A model generated the notes under the pieces. It was not told the DNA's origin, ran no database searches, and saw only the letters and a program-made list of their open reading frames with translations. Shown piece after piece: positions 50,595 through 63,900 of a stretch of 64,000 nucleotides of DNA. The stretch lies in contig JAIVEN010000016.1 of NCBI GenBank assembly GCA_026686845.1, positions 2,187,501 through 2,251,500 on the forward strand. Direction: 5' to 3'. Source of the stretch: Adenanthera pavonina. Lineage: Eukaryota > Streptophyta > Magnoliopsida > Fabales > Fabaceae. Each line of letters starts with the position of its first letter. Position 1 is the stretch's first letter. The translations under genes and the position numbers were made by a program.

Positions 50595-53500
50595 ATGACA
50601 TCGTCGATTTTGGAGTTTCAGTCCCAGGATGGACACGAGGATGGCAAACGCGAATCATTCGATTTCGCTGCTGAGAACATTATGAATCTGAAACCTACAG
50701 GTCTGTCACTTCCCAACGAGACTTTTCTTAGAGCGGCAATTTGCCTCAAGGATCAGGTAAGTGATAACTGCTCTTTGGTTTCTTCTTAGTGCTTTGTACT
50801 AGGAGTGAAATTTTGTGTTTCTGCGACTCTGCCTGAACTATTCTGTGCAGGTGGTGCAGGTTACTTGGGGAGAAGCCCTTAGCGGAGGCGACCGTACGGA
50901 ACTGGTTGTGGACCCGACGGTGTATACGGGTCTGCTTGGCACCGCTTTTACTTGCCTGAGATCCTACGAGGTCACTGGTAACGAACACGACTTGCTATTG
51001 TGCTCAGAGATCGTGGACACGTGTGCTGCCGTTGCACCGGCCTCCCTCAGGTAGATTTGATCCGTTCTACTAATTGTGAAGGAAAATTTGAGCATATTAA
51101 TAGGATATGCCTTTCTTTGCTTTGTTTTTTGTTTTCTTAAAATTTTATATTATAAAATTGGTAAAAAAATTAGGTGATCCAAATCATGTGAAAGTTGGTT
51201 ATGGGTATTCTGGAACCTAGTACGCACTCTTCTTCCGTCCCTGTCAATTTGGTAATAATATCTGTTGGCGGTCGCTGGCGCTGAAATATAATAATTTAAA
51301 AGCCTTTTAATCTAAAATCTTTGTCTTTTTTTGCCAACCTTTTAATCTAGAATCTAGATGCTCTTAACTGCGGACGTTTTCTGGTCAATGGTCCAGAACA
51401 TGTACCTTCTGACTGCTGTAATTTGATGCCGTGTTTTCTTTTCGATCTGCGAGTATAACATTTTTATTTTTTTGGGGCTATTATTGCTTAACTAGTTTGG
51501 ATTTTTTTTTGTTCAATAATTTAGACGATTTTAATTTTGATTATCCTAGTTTGCTAGATATTTTCACATCGTTTTCTGAGATAAATATTGACCGAAGATC
51601 CAATTGAGATCAATAAAGTACCTTCAAGCCAAATTGGGGGAAAAAAAGAGACCGTGATAGAGAGGTTTGCTCTTAAAAATCCTAGTATAATTCGTTCGGC
51701 TAGACTTCACAATTCTATTTGATCGTTTTCAAATTTTATCATGTCAACCATTTTAGGTTGTAATTTAAAAAAAATCAAAATATACATATTAATATATCGA
51801 AATATATATAAAATAACAAAATCTATAACAATAAGTTACGATGAACATTTCTATTTATTTTTATGGATTTCATGCATTATAAGGGGACTTGCTTAGTCAA
51901 ACAAATATTAAACTAAAAATCTTATTCCAATTAAAAATTAATAAATTTAAGTAAGAAAGTCATATTACACACATATATGTACAAATATTATTTTTCTCAT
52001 CATCGCTGGCTGAAAAAAAAAATACTCGTCATCTAAAATTTCTGTTTCTCGGCTAAATTGAATTAAAAATTAATTTTTCAAGTTACCACTTGAATGCGCC
52101 GAGACATTGCAGAAATCGGCGTAATTTGTTTTTTTTTTTTCCCGCGGAAACAAATCCGCTTAATCTTGGGCTGTCTGTAGTAATGGTTTTAATTATGAGG
52201 CATATGCTCGCTTGGATATTAACGATAGTCTATGATTTTTTTTTGGGTGAAAGAGGTCAATGAATTGTTGGTATTTCGTTTATTCATTTCTTTTGACTCC
52301 TAATTGGGAAGGCTATTACTTGTTGCAGACACGTGACGTTTTTGTGTGGAAGAGGAGGCGTTTACGCTATTGGCGCTACGGTGGCTAATTACATGGGCGA
52401 CCATCGAAAGCGGGACCTGTTTTTGGGTTTATTCAATGAGGTAAGATAGGACCATGCCCTCATGAGAGTATGGAAAAAAAATCCGTGGGCTGCTCTGTTT
52501 TACCTTAACCTAAATTAACACTGGCATCATGTGGCTTCGCTTGTGGTCTTTCTTCACGGATGCATTTTGGTGCTTGTTTTTTAGCGAGTTGTGGCCCTGC
52601 AACTTGACCTTAGCGTTACGTTGAAGGAAGCCTTTTTATCTGTACGAATCTTAAGGTTAGGCAAGCCAATGGAAGAATGTCCAATACTTGCTACCCGCCT
52701 TAATGGAATCGCCTTTTGAGGGATTTGTCATATATTCTCTTTCCATGACACCCAAAAGAAATGTAGTAATAAAATGACTTACCCTAGAATCTTAGGGCGT
52801 CAAAAGTTGATGTGAATGTGAAGTTCATGACAAGAAAGAAAGAGAAGAAAGAAAAAAAGAAAACGCTTAGGATGATCAATTTAAAGATAGTAGGATTTCT
52901 TTATTTTATTAACTAATACAATCTAAGACACTGTTGAGGACCAGAGCAAAGTTGAAATTTTCACTTCATGAGACGCATTAGGGGATCAGAGTTGCTGTGA
53001 CTTATTATAGTGATTAAGTAGGCACTTGTTCTTTGGCATGGTGCTATAAGATTCTGCACAATCACTGATAATTTATTTCATAGGTAGCAACAGAGAGAGC
53101 TCTACCCGTTGGACCTGAGGAAGGTGGTTTTGGAATGTCATATGATCTCCTGTATGGGCGAGCTGGATTCATATGGGCTGCTTTATTCATAAAGAAGCAT
53201 CTAGGGGAGGACGCAGTGCCGAATGATATTCTGATGCCTATAATAACTGCGGTGTTGGCAGGAGGTAGGGCAGGAGCATCTAATAACACTGACTGTCCAT
53301 TGATGTATAGATGGCATGGGACCAGGTACCTAGGTGCAGCCAACGGCCTTGGCGGCATCTTGCAGGTTCTTCTTCATTTCTCACTTGCTGAAGAGGATGC
53401 TGAGGATGTCAAGGGAACTTTAAGATACCTTATGAGCAAGCGATTCCCTCACAGTGGAAATTACCCCTCAAGCGAAGGGAATCCTAGGGATAAATTGGTG

Positions 53501-54119
53501 CAGTGGTCTCATGGTGCTGCTGGCATGGCCATCACTTTGTGTAAGGCAGCGCAGGTAAACTACCCAATACTAATTGTTCTACAAAGCTCTTTTCTTGCAG
53601 GGGATGCTTAATTGTATTTGGAAACTGAAGTCAGCCTATTATTGAGAAATTAATAATTGAAGAAATAAATGTGTTATTTTTATAATTGAGAAATTCTTAC
53701 ATACACACCACTTCTGTTTAAGCAAAAGAATCATTAGAAAATGAATGGCTTTAACGTGGTTCTCTACCTACCTTCAGGTGTTCCCAAATGATAGAGAATT
53801 CCGGGACGCAGCAATAGAAGCAGGGGAAGTTGTGTGGAAGAGTGGACTGGTGAAGAAGTTGGGACTTGCTGATGGAGCATCTGGAAATGCATACGCCTTC
53901 CTTTCCCTCTACAAACTAACCGGAGAGATTTTATATGAAGAGAGAGCAAACGTGTTTGGTTGTTTCTTGTACGATCAGGCAAGAAATCTCAGAGCAGAGG
54001 GCCAAACCGGAGGAGGAAGCAATGCGTACTCTCTATTCCAAGGACTTGCTGGGACCGCATGCCTTTGGTTTGATCTGCTTGCTCCCCACAGCTCCAGGTT
54101 CCCAGGCTACGAACTATAG
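50595..54119 (+). CDS. LanC-like protein, GCR2-like (GCL1 type)
   Basis: Five exons, 50595-50756, 50851-51050, 52329-52440, 53084-53554 and 53778-54119, join in phase by GT-AG rules to 428 residues. The fold is that of LanC-like proteins: TVYTGLLGTAF near residue 89, CGRGGVYAIGA in exon 3, LLYGRAGFIWA early in exon 4, YLGAANGLGGIL, VQWSHGAAG at residues 298-305, LADGASGNAYAFL at 345-355 and the C-terminal FPGYEL. In LanC and human LANCL1 two Cys and one His bind the catalytic zinc, in WCHG and CHG motifs. Here those places hold Ser300 and Ala346-Asp347, so zinc binding by the usual ligands is unlikely. I recall that Arabidopsis GCL1 differs from GCR2 in the same way. Family role in plants (ABA signalling) is disputed. 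The start has a clear TATA box upstream. Confidence 0.93.
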
Positions 54120-57100
54120 ATGATAGCGTTATAGACATCGTTTAAATATGTAACGTAAATCCTATTATGTATATATCTTTCAAGTGCCAAGAATATGAAT
54201 GTAGATCATAATGCTTGTATTGAGACAGCCTTTTAATTAACTCCTGATAATATATTGGAAGACAAGTTTTGCAGTTTTATCATTTATGTACAAAAGCAGG
54301 AGGCATAAGTTTATGCTTTATTTCATTATTATAATTTAATTTTATTACTGTATCTAATTTAGTAAGAAAGTGCTGTAATTTAATTATAGCTAACTGTTAA
54401 TGTAAAACTCTGGTGTAAGATATGGTTTCCATTTGTTAAGGAGTGCAGCAGCAAGATGAGACGTCTACTATTTAGAAAGGGTGGGTTTCTACTAGTTAAA
54501 AAAATGTGCCTCCGCCGACTAAGGGAGAAAAAATTACCTCTGCTACTTTAAGAGGGAAAAAAAAAGAATTGATTCCTTTAGTTAGCAAGAAGTCAAGAAG
54601 TGTCTGCGTCCCCTTTCTCTCCTATGAGGTCCTCTCCACTGCGCCTGTACTGCAAGTAAAATGCAGTATTAATTTGGTGCAGCAATATGAGATCCCTGCC
54701 ATCCATTTCGCAGAGTCATCATGGCCTTCTGGTGCAGGTCTCCCTCATACACCAGCTGTCTTCGATTGACCTCTCTCAACTCCCAAAATTTTCTCCGACT
54801 TAGGTCTCGATCTGCCGTTTCCAATCGCCAACATCTTTCATGAAAAGAAAGAAGCTAACATGGTTCTCAAAGCACTAAATTCACCAATGATGCTTTATCC
54901 TCCATTTAAATGAAAGAAAAAATAAAGAAAAAGAAAAACTATGAGAAAAAATAAAAAAAAATCTGAAAGTGTTTAAACTCTTCCTTATTTTCTTCCATAG
55001 TTTTCTTCTCTACTCTATTTTCTTCTCATCCAAATAGAGCTTTAGTATCAATCAAGCAAAACAAAAACAAAAAGTTAACATCTTTCTTCCATATCTAAAC
55101 AGTATGTAAAATAAAATGCTAGCTTTACAATCTTGAAGATCCAACATGAAGAAATTCCTTCATCTAAATGATACACAATGCCCATTACAATAAAAAGTTT
55201 ATCTTTCTCCATTACCATGGAAATACAATCATGATCCTTCGTCCAAAAAAGAACACCTATAATAATAACACTGTTACAAACCAGTCAATGGAAGAAACAC
55301 CCAATGAAAATCACAAACTAAAAATAATCCTTCACGCTCACGCCCTCTATTCGAAGACTTGTTCTCATTCGATAAACCAGCACCAAGAGAAGAGAGCACA
55401 ACATTTACCCTGATTTTTTCCCGCATGACACTGCTCTATTTTTTCTCGCCATAACAGAGCACTGAAAAATTGGGCTTTTATAAGAAAAAAAAAAAAGCTG
55501 AAATTGGTTAGTCATATACTGCATTTTACTTGCAAGGAACTGCAATGAAAAGAGCCTAACAATTTCTTTTATTCAATTACCAGAGAGTTACGTGAAGAAT
55601 GTGAAAGATGTAATAGGATAATAATTTTATGAAGCTTTGTTTGATATGATATTTAGATATGGTAGAATGATGTTTATATTTTATTAAATAAAAAATATAA
55701 ATAAATATGAAAGTACTATTTTATCCTTGGTAAATAAAAAAACTCTCCCCCATCACTTTCTATTACCCGTGATATGCCGCTACCACTCACCCACACTATC
55801 ACACCACCATTCTCTTACCTCCAACTTCCTCCTCAACCTTCAAATCAAAAGATCAGTAAGAGAGGGAAAAAAAAAGACAGATCTAGCTAAATCAGCCATG
55901 AAGAAAAACGATGAGATCTGAAGAAGGGGGTTCAATGTCGGTGATGAGATTTGCATATTCAGATGAGGACGAACTTGAACAATGATGGACAAGGACTGGA
56001 CAATGAGATTTGCAGGTTCCAATTTGAGCTTGGTGGAACATGAATTCAAGCCAGGATGAACAACAAACTCAGATGAGGGCAAGGATGAACTCAAACGACA
56101 ATGGACAAACTCGAGTAGGAGGAAGAAGGTTGTAGGATGAACGGATGATAGTGGTGAAGTCGGATGGTGAAGAGAAGATGGGCCTCACTCGGTTTGGCCA
56201 TGGACACGATGAAGAAGATCGAAGGTTTCGGATGTGTTTGTTCCACAATGAAGGTGGAGGATGGTTAATTTGGACACCTAATCACAGGTAATGGTTTCAC
56301 ACTAATTTTTGGATATGATGATGATTACCTAAATTAAGGTGAAGAGGATTACTGAGATGATGAGGAAAATATCAACTAAATGGATTTACTAAAGTAATGT
56401 AATTAGAATTACCCTCACATATCCCTTATATGAGCGACTCAAACAGGTCATAAGATGAGAGAAATCAGAGGTGAAGTGTTTACACTACACTTAAAAAAAA
56501 AAAACCAAAACAAAGTGAAAATTCTTTGATCAAGCTTTTGTTCGTATATTTTTTACTTTTTTTGTAGAGTTATAAATTCATTTATAACAACCTTCATATT
56601 CATGAGTTTATGAATAGTATAGTTGATCTCACGTAATACATAAAAAATCATATATAGATTTGAGATTTAGAAAATGTAAAAGATTCTATCAATTATCACT
56701 TTTCTCAATCTTTGTTTAAGCAAAGAAAAGAGGAATAGAAAAAAAAATGCAAGTTAGATCTCATCTCTTTCTCGTCTCAAATCGGAAAGCAATCTAAAAT
56801 TGAGAAAACATAAATTGAGACCGTAATTGAAGAAAAGCATTTTTCCAAACCCAAATATAAGATATGGGAGACATGGGACGGATACATTTTCTCAATTGCT
56901 CCATTCAAGGTTTGCGTTTATTCATTCGCTCTCCAAACATCTTCGTCACTAAGGTATTAATCTGGTTAAGAATCTCTGTCCAAAATAATAATCTGGTTAA
57001 GAATCAAAATATCCCGAATTAGATATCAATATCAATTGTCATTTGAATTTTTCTTCTTATTATTCATAAAATATTAAGATGGGAAAATTAGGGAAGAAAG

Positions 57101-57252
57101 ACACCTGTGTGGTCTTGACATGTCAGTTCTTTCCAAATCATCGAGCTGCTAAAAAAATTAGTTTACAATATCAAAATTATGTTACCTATAATCAAATTTC
57201 ACTATCAATAAATTATTGCTAATGAAAAAAATAATTAACTAATTTAAGAGAC
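54120..57252. other. Intergenic, no gene seen
   Basis: The first 150 bases are probably the 3'UTR of the LanC-like gene. The remainder is AT-rich with several short open frames (54506-54769, 55168-55413, 55727-56094) without motifs. A stretch at 55640-56450 has long runs of purine-rich repeats (ggatgaa- and gatgag-like words), but no firm element boundaries. Confidence 0.45.
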
Positions 57253-57642
57253 TTACATTTTCAAATGGACGTAGGGCGTTGAATTATGTAATCTACACTT
57301 ACACGTCCAATCCCCTGTAAGGAAGAAGGCGAGCCAGTTCATAGGAAAATTCATCGTAACAATATAAAAGGAATCCCTACCGGTACATTTAATAATTGAT
57401 CCCTGTTAACATTGACAAAACAAAAAAGGAAATATCTTAGTTTCATCACATGACATATAAAAGAAGAACACAAAAAAAGGCTGCAACATATTTTATCAGA
57501 ATCAGTTCTCATGGATAAATGATGGTTTTTCAATCGGCACATCGTAAATAGAAAGAAAGGTATTTTCAGACATTAAATGAATAATTGTTTACTTACCTCC
57601 CCAGGAATTTGAAATATCCATAAACTCTTCCACATAAGCATC
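57253..57642 (-). other. Possible two-exon gene fragment on the minus strand
   Basis: Segments 57642-57597 and 57402-57253 have GT-AG borders and can be read in a shared phase (IPGE then GSIIKCTGRDSFYIVTM), ending at TAA 57255-57253. The family was not recognised. Without upstream exons this may be coincidence or the end of a gene broken by the transposon structures to the right. Confidence 0.2.
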
Positions 57643-57854
57643 CTACAATATATCAAAAAAGGTTAGAATGACTACAGGAACGGATCGTTGGAAGAAAATA
57701 AAAAAGACTAAAGCAACGGATCTACATGTTATAATGCGGGGGCAACTAACCCCCACTAACATAAAATATTAATATTATATGTGTATATAATATTATTTTG
57801 TTTTAAAGAAAGAAACATGAAAAAAAAAATTCTTTCACCCTATGAAAGTTTAAT

Positions 57855-58967
57855 GGGAAAAATTCCATTTTAGGATCTCCCAATAAAAATATTCTCAAAA
57901 AAAGACATATAATAATTGAAATTCTGAAAAAGAATTTAGGTCTTTATAGATAAAAAAAATAGTTGTTTGACCAAAATAGCCTTTCTCCTTTCACCCTTTC
58001 CCCTTACCTCACTAGTGTCGGCGAAATCGTTGGAGCTTCGGTCATCCATAACATCACCGAAGCTTCGGCACCAATGCCAGAATAGTGAAATATTTGTATT
58101 TGAGAAAATAGTTATCGCTACTTGAGAAGATAGTCATCCCCACTAATTATCTTCACTTAGGAAATTAATTATCTCCACTTGAAAAATTAGTTATCTCCAC
58201 TTGAAACTTGGGAAATTAGTTACCCATACTTGGAAAATTAGTTATTCCCACTTAGGAAATTAATTATCCCCACTTGAAAAAATAATTATCTCCACTTAGA
58301 AAATTATTTATCTCTACTTAGAAATTTAATTATCCTCACTTAGGAAATAAGTTATTGTCACTACAAAAAATAGTTATCGCCATTTAGAAAAATAGTTATC
58401 ATCATTTGAAAAATTAGTTATATTTATGTAAGAATAACCAATTTCCCAAGTAGAACAAATTAATTATCTTATTAAAATGAACTAATTTATCAAGTGGGGA
58501 TAATTAAATTTCTAACTGGAGATAATTATTTTTTCAAGTGAAAATTAATTTTTCAAGTAAAATAACTAATTTTTCAAATGGACATAAGTAATTTTCCATG
58601 TGAAGATAACTATATTTCTTAAGTGAAGATAACTATTTTTCCAAATGAGGATAACTATTTTCTCAAGTGATGATAACTATTTTCCCAAATGTGGATATTT
58701 CATTATTTTGACACAAGTGCTAGTTGCCAGAGCTTCGACAACGTCGCTGGTGATAAGAGCTTTAGTGACGTCGCTGGTGATGGAACCTCCGACTATGTTG
58801 CCAACATTGATGAGGTAAGGGAAAAAGGTGAAAGGAGAAGAGTACTTTGGTCAAATGATTATATTTATTTCACTTATAAGGATTTAGGTCATTTTCAATG
58901 ATTTCAATTATTATAGATCTTTCTTTGAGAATACTTGTGTTGGGAGATTCTGAAATGGGATTTTCCC
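57855..58967. mobile_element. Foldback-type element with inverted arrays of ~24-bp subrepeats
   Basis: A 1.1-kb palindrome-like element. The left end begins gggaaaaattccattttagg and the right end, on the other strand, begins gggaaaatcccatttcagaa; similarity continues inward for over 100 bases (atctccca, tattctcaaa, taataattgaaat). Inside each arm is a gene-like GC-richer patch (about 57975-58085 and 58730-58850). Then come arrays of a ~24-bp unit of the form cacttg-aaaaattagttatctc: forward at about 58095-58430 and inverted at about 58440-58695. The overall plan fits foldback/MULE-like elements. The 9-bp target duplication is unclear (tttaat occurs at both edges). No transposase present. Confidence 0.7.
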
Positions 58968-60216
58968 TTTTTAATATCATAAAAACTTATTTTTAAATTT
59001 TTAAAGATAATCTACAATTTTCTCAGGCGTTGTTGATTATAAAAATAAGTTTTGTAAAATAAATTAAATATGATAAAATATATTTAAGTGTGTGAAATGA
59101 AATTTTTATCTTTATTTTCTAAATTTCACTCTTACAAATTAAAATGATCTGCTTTTCTTATTTCATCCTCATATTCTCAATTCATTACAAAAATAAAACT
59201 TTATAAGAAAATAAAAAAAAGATAACATTCTTGTCAATAATTTAACTGTTTATATTGAAAAAGATATTGCAAATAATTTAAGTACAATACAAAGATAAAT
59301 AAATGTTATATTCAACAAAGAATAAAAGAATATGATTCCAATAGATGGGAAAAAGACATCTAAGGACCTTTATAGCAAAATATTGACAAATGAACAGTGC
59401 AAGTTGGAACTTCAGTTGACTCGAATTGGGAATTCAGTTTATAGGAATACTAAATTTTTAAAACGGATCCTTGGAAGGGAATATTTCTATATGGGGGTCC
59501 TGAGATTTCTTTTTCCCCCAATAGATAATACATTAATGAATCACTTTGCCATATATATTTCATTAGTAGTAAGATAATTAAAGTTCATTTGACGTTATTA
59601 TGTTTCTCTAATTTTTTATACCAATTTTATTATCCATTTTCAATTTTATATTATATTTATTAAATAAATATTTGATATTATATTTTCATTAGTATTAATA
59701 TTTATATTTGATATAATTTTGCCCCCTCTAAGCAATTTTTCAGGATCTATCCGGGTCAAGGAAAGCAATTTAGAAAGAGTTAGATGATCAAACCTGTTTT
59801 GCATCTATCAATGGATAGCGTAATTTGAACTCCCTTCCTCACTCTACAGTGACAAACAACTCATCACATTGTAAATAAATATATAAATACAGCACCACAG
59901 TACCAAATCCTTTTCGAGAGAAATGACAAAAAGCATAACTATGAGCAGAAAAAATAATGGTTGCAATTAAAACAGTGAGACACAGTAAATGACGATTTTA
60001 CTTTTACATGCTCCTTCTCAGGCTACATAAAAGCATCGATGTAATTAGAGGGAAGTGAGATAGCTAGGAAAGAAGAGAGAAGGAATAGTATGGGCTCGAG
60101 AAAAATTATCATTTAGGACCTGGATCTTAATCTAATACCCTAATGGCATGAAGGTTTTCCCACTGTTCATAACATTGTTTACAAGTCTCGGGTCGGACCT
60201 CATGTGGGGAGGGCTT
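58968..60216. other. Intergenic, no gene seen
   Basis: AT-rich. An 81-codon frame at 59332-59577 has no motif. The sequence ttgccccctctaagcaattt near 59721 followed by ggatctatccg resembles one end of plant hAT-type elements; a possible partner lies near 57712 (see findings). Confidence 0.4.
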
Positions 60217-60590
60217 CCGGTTCATTTCCCCTGTCCGCCTCTTCCTATCTACTTTGTGCTGGCTTTTTCCTCCGTGTCTCTTAGTGCCTTCATTTTTCCC
60301 CTTTTCTGTCGGTGCCTACGTTTTCTCCCTCCTCTATGTTTCTGTTAGCTTGGATCTCCCTCCATCAAGCCCAACGCTCTATTTTTCGCTTATTTTCTCA
60401 AGTGTCCAGTTCATTTCCTCTGTCTGCCTATTATTTGTTTACTTTGTGCTGCCTTTTTTCCCTATTTCTCTTACTGCCTTCATTTTTTCCCCTTTTCCTT
60501 CTGTGTCTGCGTTTTCTCCTTCCTCTGTATTCTTGTTTGCTCAAATCTCCCGCCATTAAGCACGGCACAGTTTGTGTAAAATTTGTGGTC
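60217..60590. repeat. Diverged tandem duplication, 189-bp unit, pyrimidine-rich
   Basis: Unit 1 begins ccggttcatttcccctgtcc (60217) and unit 2 ccagttcatttcctctgtct (60406). Both continue through tactttgtgctg, ttcat-ttttccccttttc and a shared end (aaatctcc or gatctccc). Open frames across it are by-products of the C/T-rich composition. Confidence 0.8.
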
Positions 60591-60822
60591 TATTTTTGGC
60601 TTGTTTTCTACATAGTTTTGGTGGTCAGATATCTAAGCATTCTATGGATATGACCAGCGGCGATCAATGCGACGGTGATTTTCTTTCTTTCTCTTTTTTG
60701 CATGTTGTTTTAGTGTTCTCTTTTGTCATCGATGTTTTCAAAATGATGCTTCCTCAAATGATTTTCGTCTGACGAGGATGAGCCAGAGATTAATTGCTAT
60801 GAATTCATTGTTAGAATCCATT

Positions 60823-60980
60823 GAATCAGGGAACAATGAACAATAGGTGTTGATTCATTGGTTGTCATTTTTTTTTACTTTGGTTTATTTCTTTAACGAA
60901 TCAGCTGAATCGAGGGACAGTGAATGGTAGGCGTTGATTTGTTGGTTGTGGGCTTTTTTCCCTTCAGTTTATTTCTTTTC
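60823..60980. repeat. Diverged tandem duplication, 84-bp unit
   Basis: Unit 1 starts gaatcagggaacaatgaaca (60823), unit 2 starts gaatcgagggacagtgaatg (60907). Both contain ggtgttgatt or gcgttgattt, then ttggttgt and tttatttctttt. It lies just after the 189-bp duplication. Confidence 0.75.
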
Positions 60981-63900
60981 TTTGTTAATGTTAACTTTTT
61001 GCTGGTCTAGGCATGATCATGACGATTCATATCAGATCCTTGATATTCCAGGTAATTCATATGTAGTTTAAGTTTTTATAAGTCTGTTACGATTTTTAAT
61101 GAATCATAGTCTAGTAAGATTTCCAATAAATAATTGCAGCTTTGTGTGATTGCTATTTTTTTCCTCATTTTTTCCAATGTTGATTTTGGTGTTTTTCTGC
61201 GTGATAATATTTTTCCAGGTCAAAGGAGAATGAGTCATAAATTAATTAGCATGGCTTCCTTACCTTAATCTTTTGAAGGAGAAGATACTGCATGGTGAGT
61301 CTAAATTTATTGAGTGTGAGTTTTTTTTTTCCACCAGTTTTTTCCCTCACCTATTTGTTTTTTTTTTTTGTTATCACACCCTTCCTTCTCATCGAATGTA
61401 ACTAGTTAAATATATCTTTGACCTTATTTTTTCTTATTACACTATATAAATGTCAAATTGACTGAAATCATCTTGTATTCTTATCACTTAAAGAATTGTG
61501 CAAGCGTTTGTTGCATTCTCATATGTTAAGGAGTAATAACTAGATTCAATGAGAAAAAAAGGTAATTACCATAATCCTGCATGATTGTTTTTTTAATCTT
61601 GCTAATATTTATTTTCAACTTGATGAAATAACACAACTGTGAATGGGATGCTAAATTCTGTAATTAAAGTGCAAGCCTGAATTTTTCATGAAATTGCAGT
61701 TATGGAGAGGAAAAAAGGGTGGAGGTGTAAAGAAAATAGTGTTGACTATGTTTGGGTTTTGGATTCTATTTATGGGACTAAAAGCTTCATTACTGGTAAT
61801 TTTCTTTAATGGTAACTAAATTATTATTTTTGTTATGGAGTTCAAAATTTTCATCATGTTATTTTATTTTGCATGCATTTTAGGGAAACCCTTATTTGGT
61901 ACCGTTATTGCCCTTTTACTAAATGGTAAACTTGCAAGGATCTCTTGGTACTTGGTCAGAATTAGATAGAGTTGCATATTTTCATTGTGCTATTGTACTG
62001 CACATTTCTTGATATTTTCTTTCCAATAAATGAAGACAATTTACATATTTCACCACCACCACCATTTTTTATCTGCTTTTGGAAATGTATCTGAGCTTTT
62101 CACTTTATTAATTGTGATGCGAAAAGGAAGGAAAAAGAGAATGAAGGTGAATGTCATAATTAATGTATATATAGGTGGTATCATGAATTTTTGTAATTAT
62201 ATTTTTGCATCATCCTCAGTTATTTAAAACGTGAACTTTCTGTTAAGTATGGTTTCCTTTCATCAGATCCTTGGCATAATTGATCAACCCATCTTAAGAG
62301 AAAGATGGATGGATTCGAATATCTAGAATTCAAACTGCACTGAATGGACAAGAAGTCTCCTCATGAACTTATGTAAATTTTTCACAAGTGTTGTTGTATG
62401 CTTTCTTCTGTTTCTTTAAATTTAAAGCCAAGATTTCATGTAGTTAGTGTATGACATATGTCTATAATAGCATTAAAAGTTTTAATTTTAAAATTCATAT
62501 TAGTTAATACACTACATTTATATTTTTTAGGTTCCTCTATCAATGTAATATTATTAAAACTAATCATTCAATAACATCATTAGTATGACATATATCTATA
62601 ACATCTTTGAAATTGGAATGAAAGATTCAATTCATATATACAATGTCAGGGTGGACAGGGTAAGTAGTTTAAGCAGCTCTGATTTTCATTGTTTTGTCAA
62701 TCAGTTAGTGATGCAACTTGCTTTGCTTGTAGGTCAAATCTAAACTGAAGGGTCTCCAGATTGCGATATTGGTTTAGTTATTTCAACTAACCTTAACATC
62801 TTCCTTTTGTCAGGTGTTGATGTTCAGGTTTGTTCAACCTTAATTTTCTTCATCGACTTACTCTACTGTAACTGCTTTGGGCATGTCTATCTATGGTTGA
62901 TTCAACTTTAACTTATGATTGGAATTAAAATTTTCAATTATTTGTTTGTCTCAGTTCTTCCCAGAGATTTTTTTTATTTTTAATTTACAATTTGATTATA
63001 AAACGAGAACTTTTAGCTATTTCTTGATGGACATTTTAGTAGATTAGCTTTTGGAGCATTGATTTTCCTAATTCCACTTTAATATTAAAAAAATTGGACA
63101 ATAAGGTGCTTGGATGAATCATGTTGATAGAGTCAAGTCATAATATTGCTAATTCTAAGGCCATAACATTGCTTTAGCAAACTAATTTTTATTCATTGTT
63201 ATCTTAAATTTGGGGGGATGTTTTGTTTGTCACCTTAATCATTTTAATCTTCTTTGAGGTTGTTCAATTTTTTTTTTCCCTTAGATAGAAATCATTAGAA
63301 GCATAGTTGTGCCTGACTGTAGGGAGAATAAAGAAGTAATCTCTTCTTCAATTATATTGAGGTCAAAGAGAAGAAAACATGTACAATATGAATGCTAACT
63401 GCAATACTTTGGTGTGCATAGTTCTTTTATTTGCCTTTGGTCACCTTCTATGCTTTTATGTTTTTATCATGATATACATTCACTAATTTGTTGATTTATG
63501 AACAAACACATGATTTATTTAGTTCTTATGATCTTAGTTTTAACTACTGGTTCGGTTGTTATGACATTTAGCCCTTCTTGGGTTTATTGAAGGCTGAAAT
63601 AATATATGACATCAATTTTCAAAGATTGCAATATCTTAACCATACTGGACAAGCGTGAAACATGATTTTTGTGTAGAATTTTAGTTATGAGCACACAGGA
63701 AATGTGTTAAGATCCAATTTCATCATTAAGAAAGACAACATGATCATTGGGTGTCTGTTTGTCCTTGGCTAGGGTATTTTAAGGTGGAAAACTAATGTTT
63801 TTAGGTATTTGAACTACTTTATTAGAAAATTTTTTGGTTGTACTAGGAGAGAATGAATGATTAAATCACTGAAATAATTTAGTCATGGAATTTTGGAAGA

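Noticed and set aside
60148..60772. Series of overlapping frames of 66-113 codons rich in Phe, Leu and Ser
   Set aside because: They follow from the C/T-rich tandem duplication and appear in all three frames, so they are composition artefacts.
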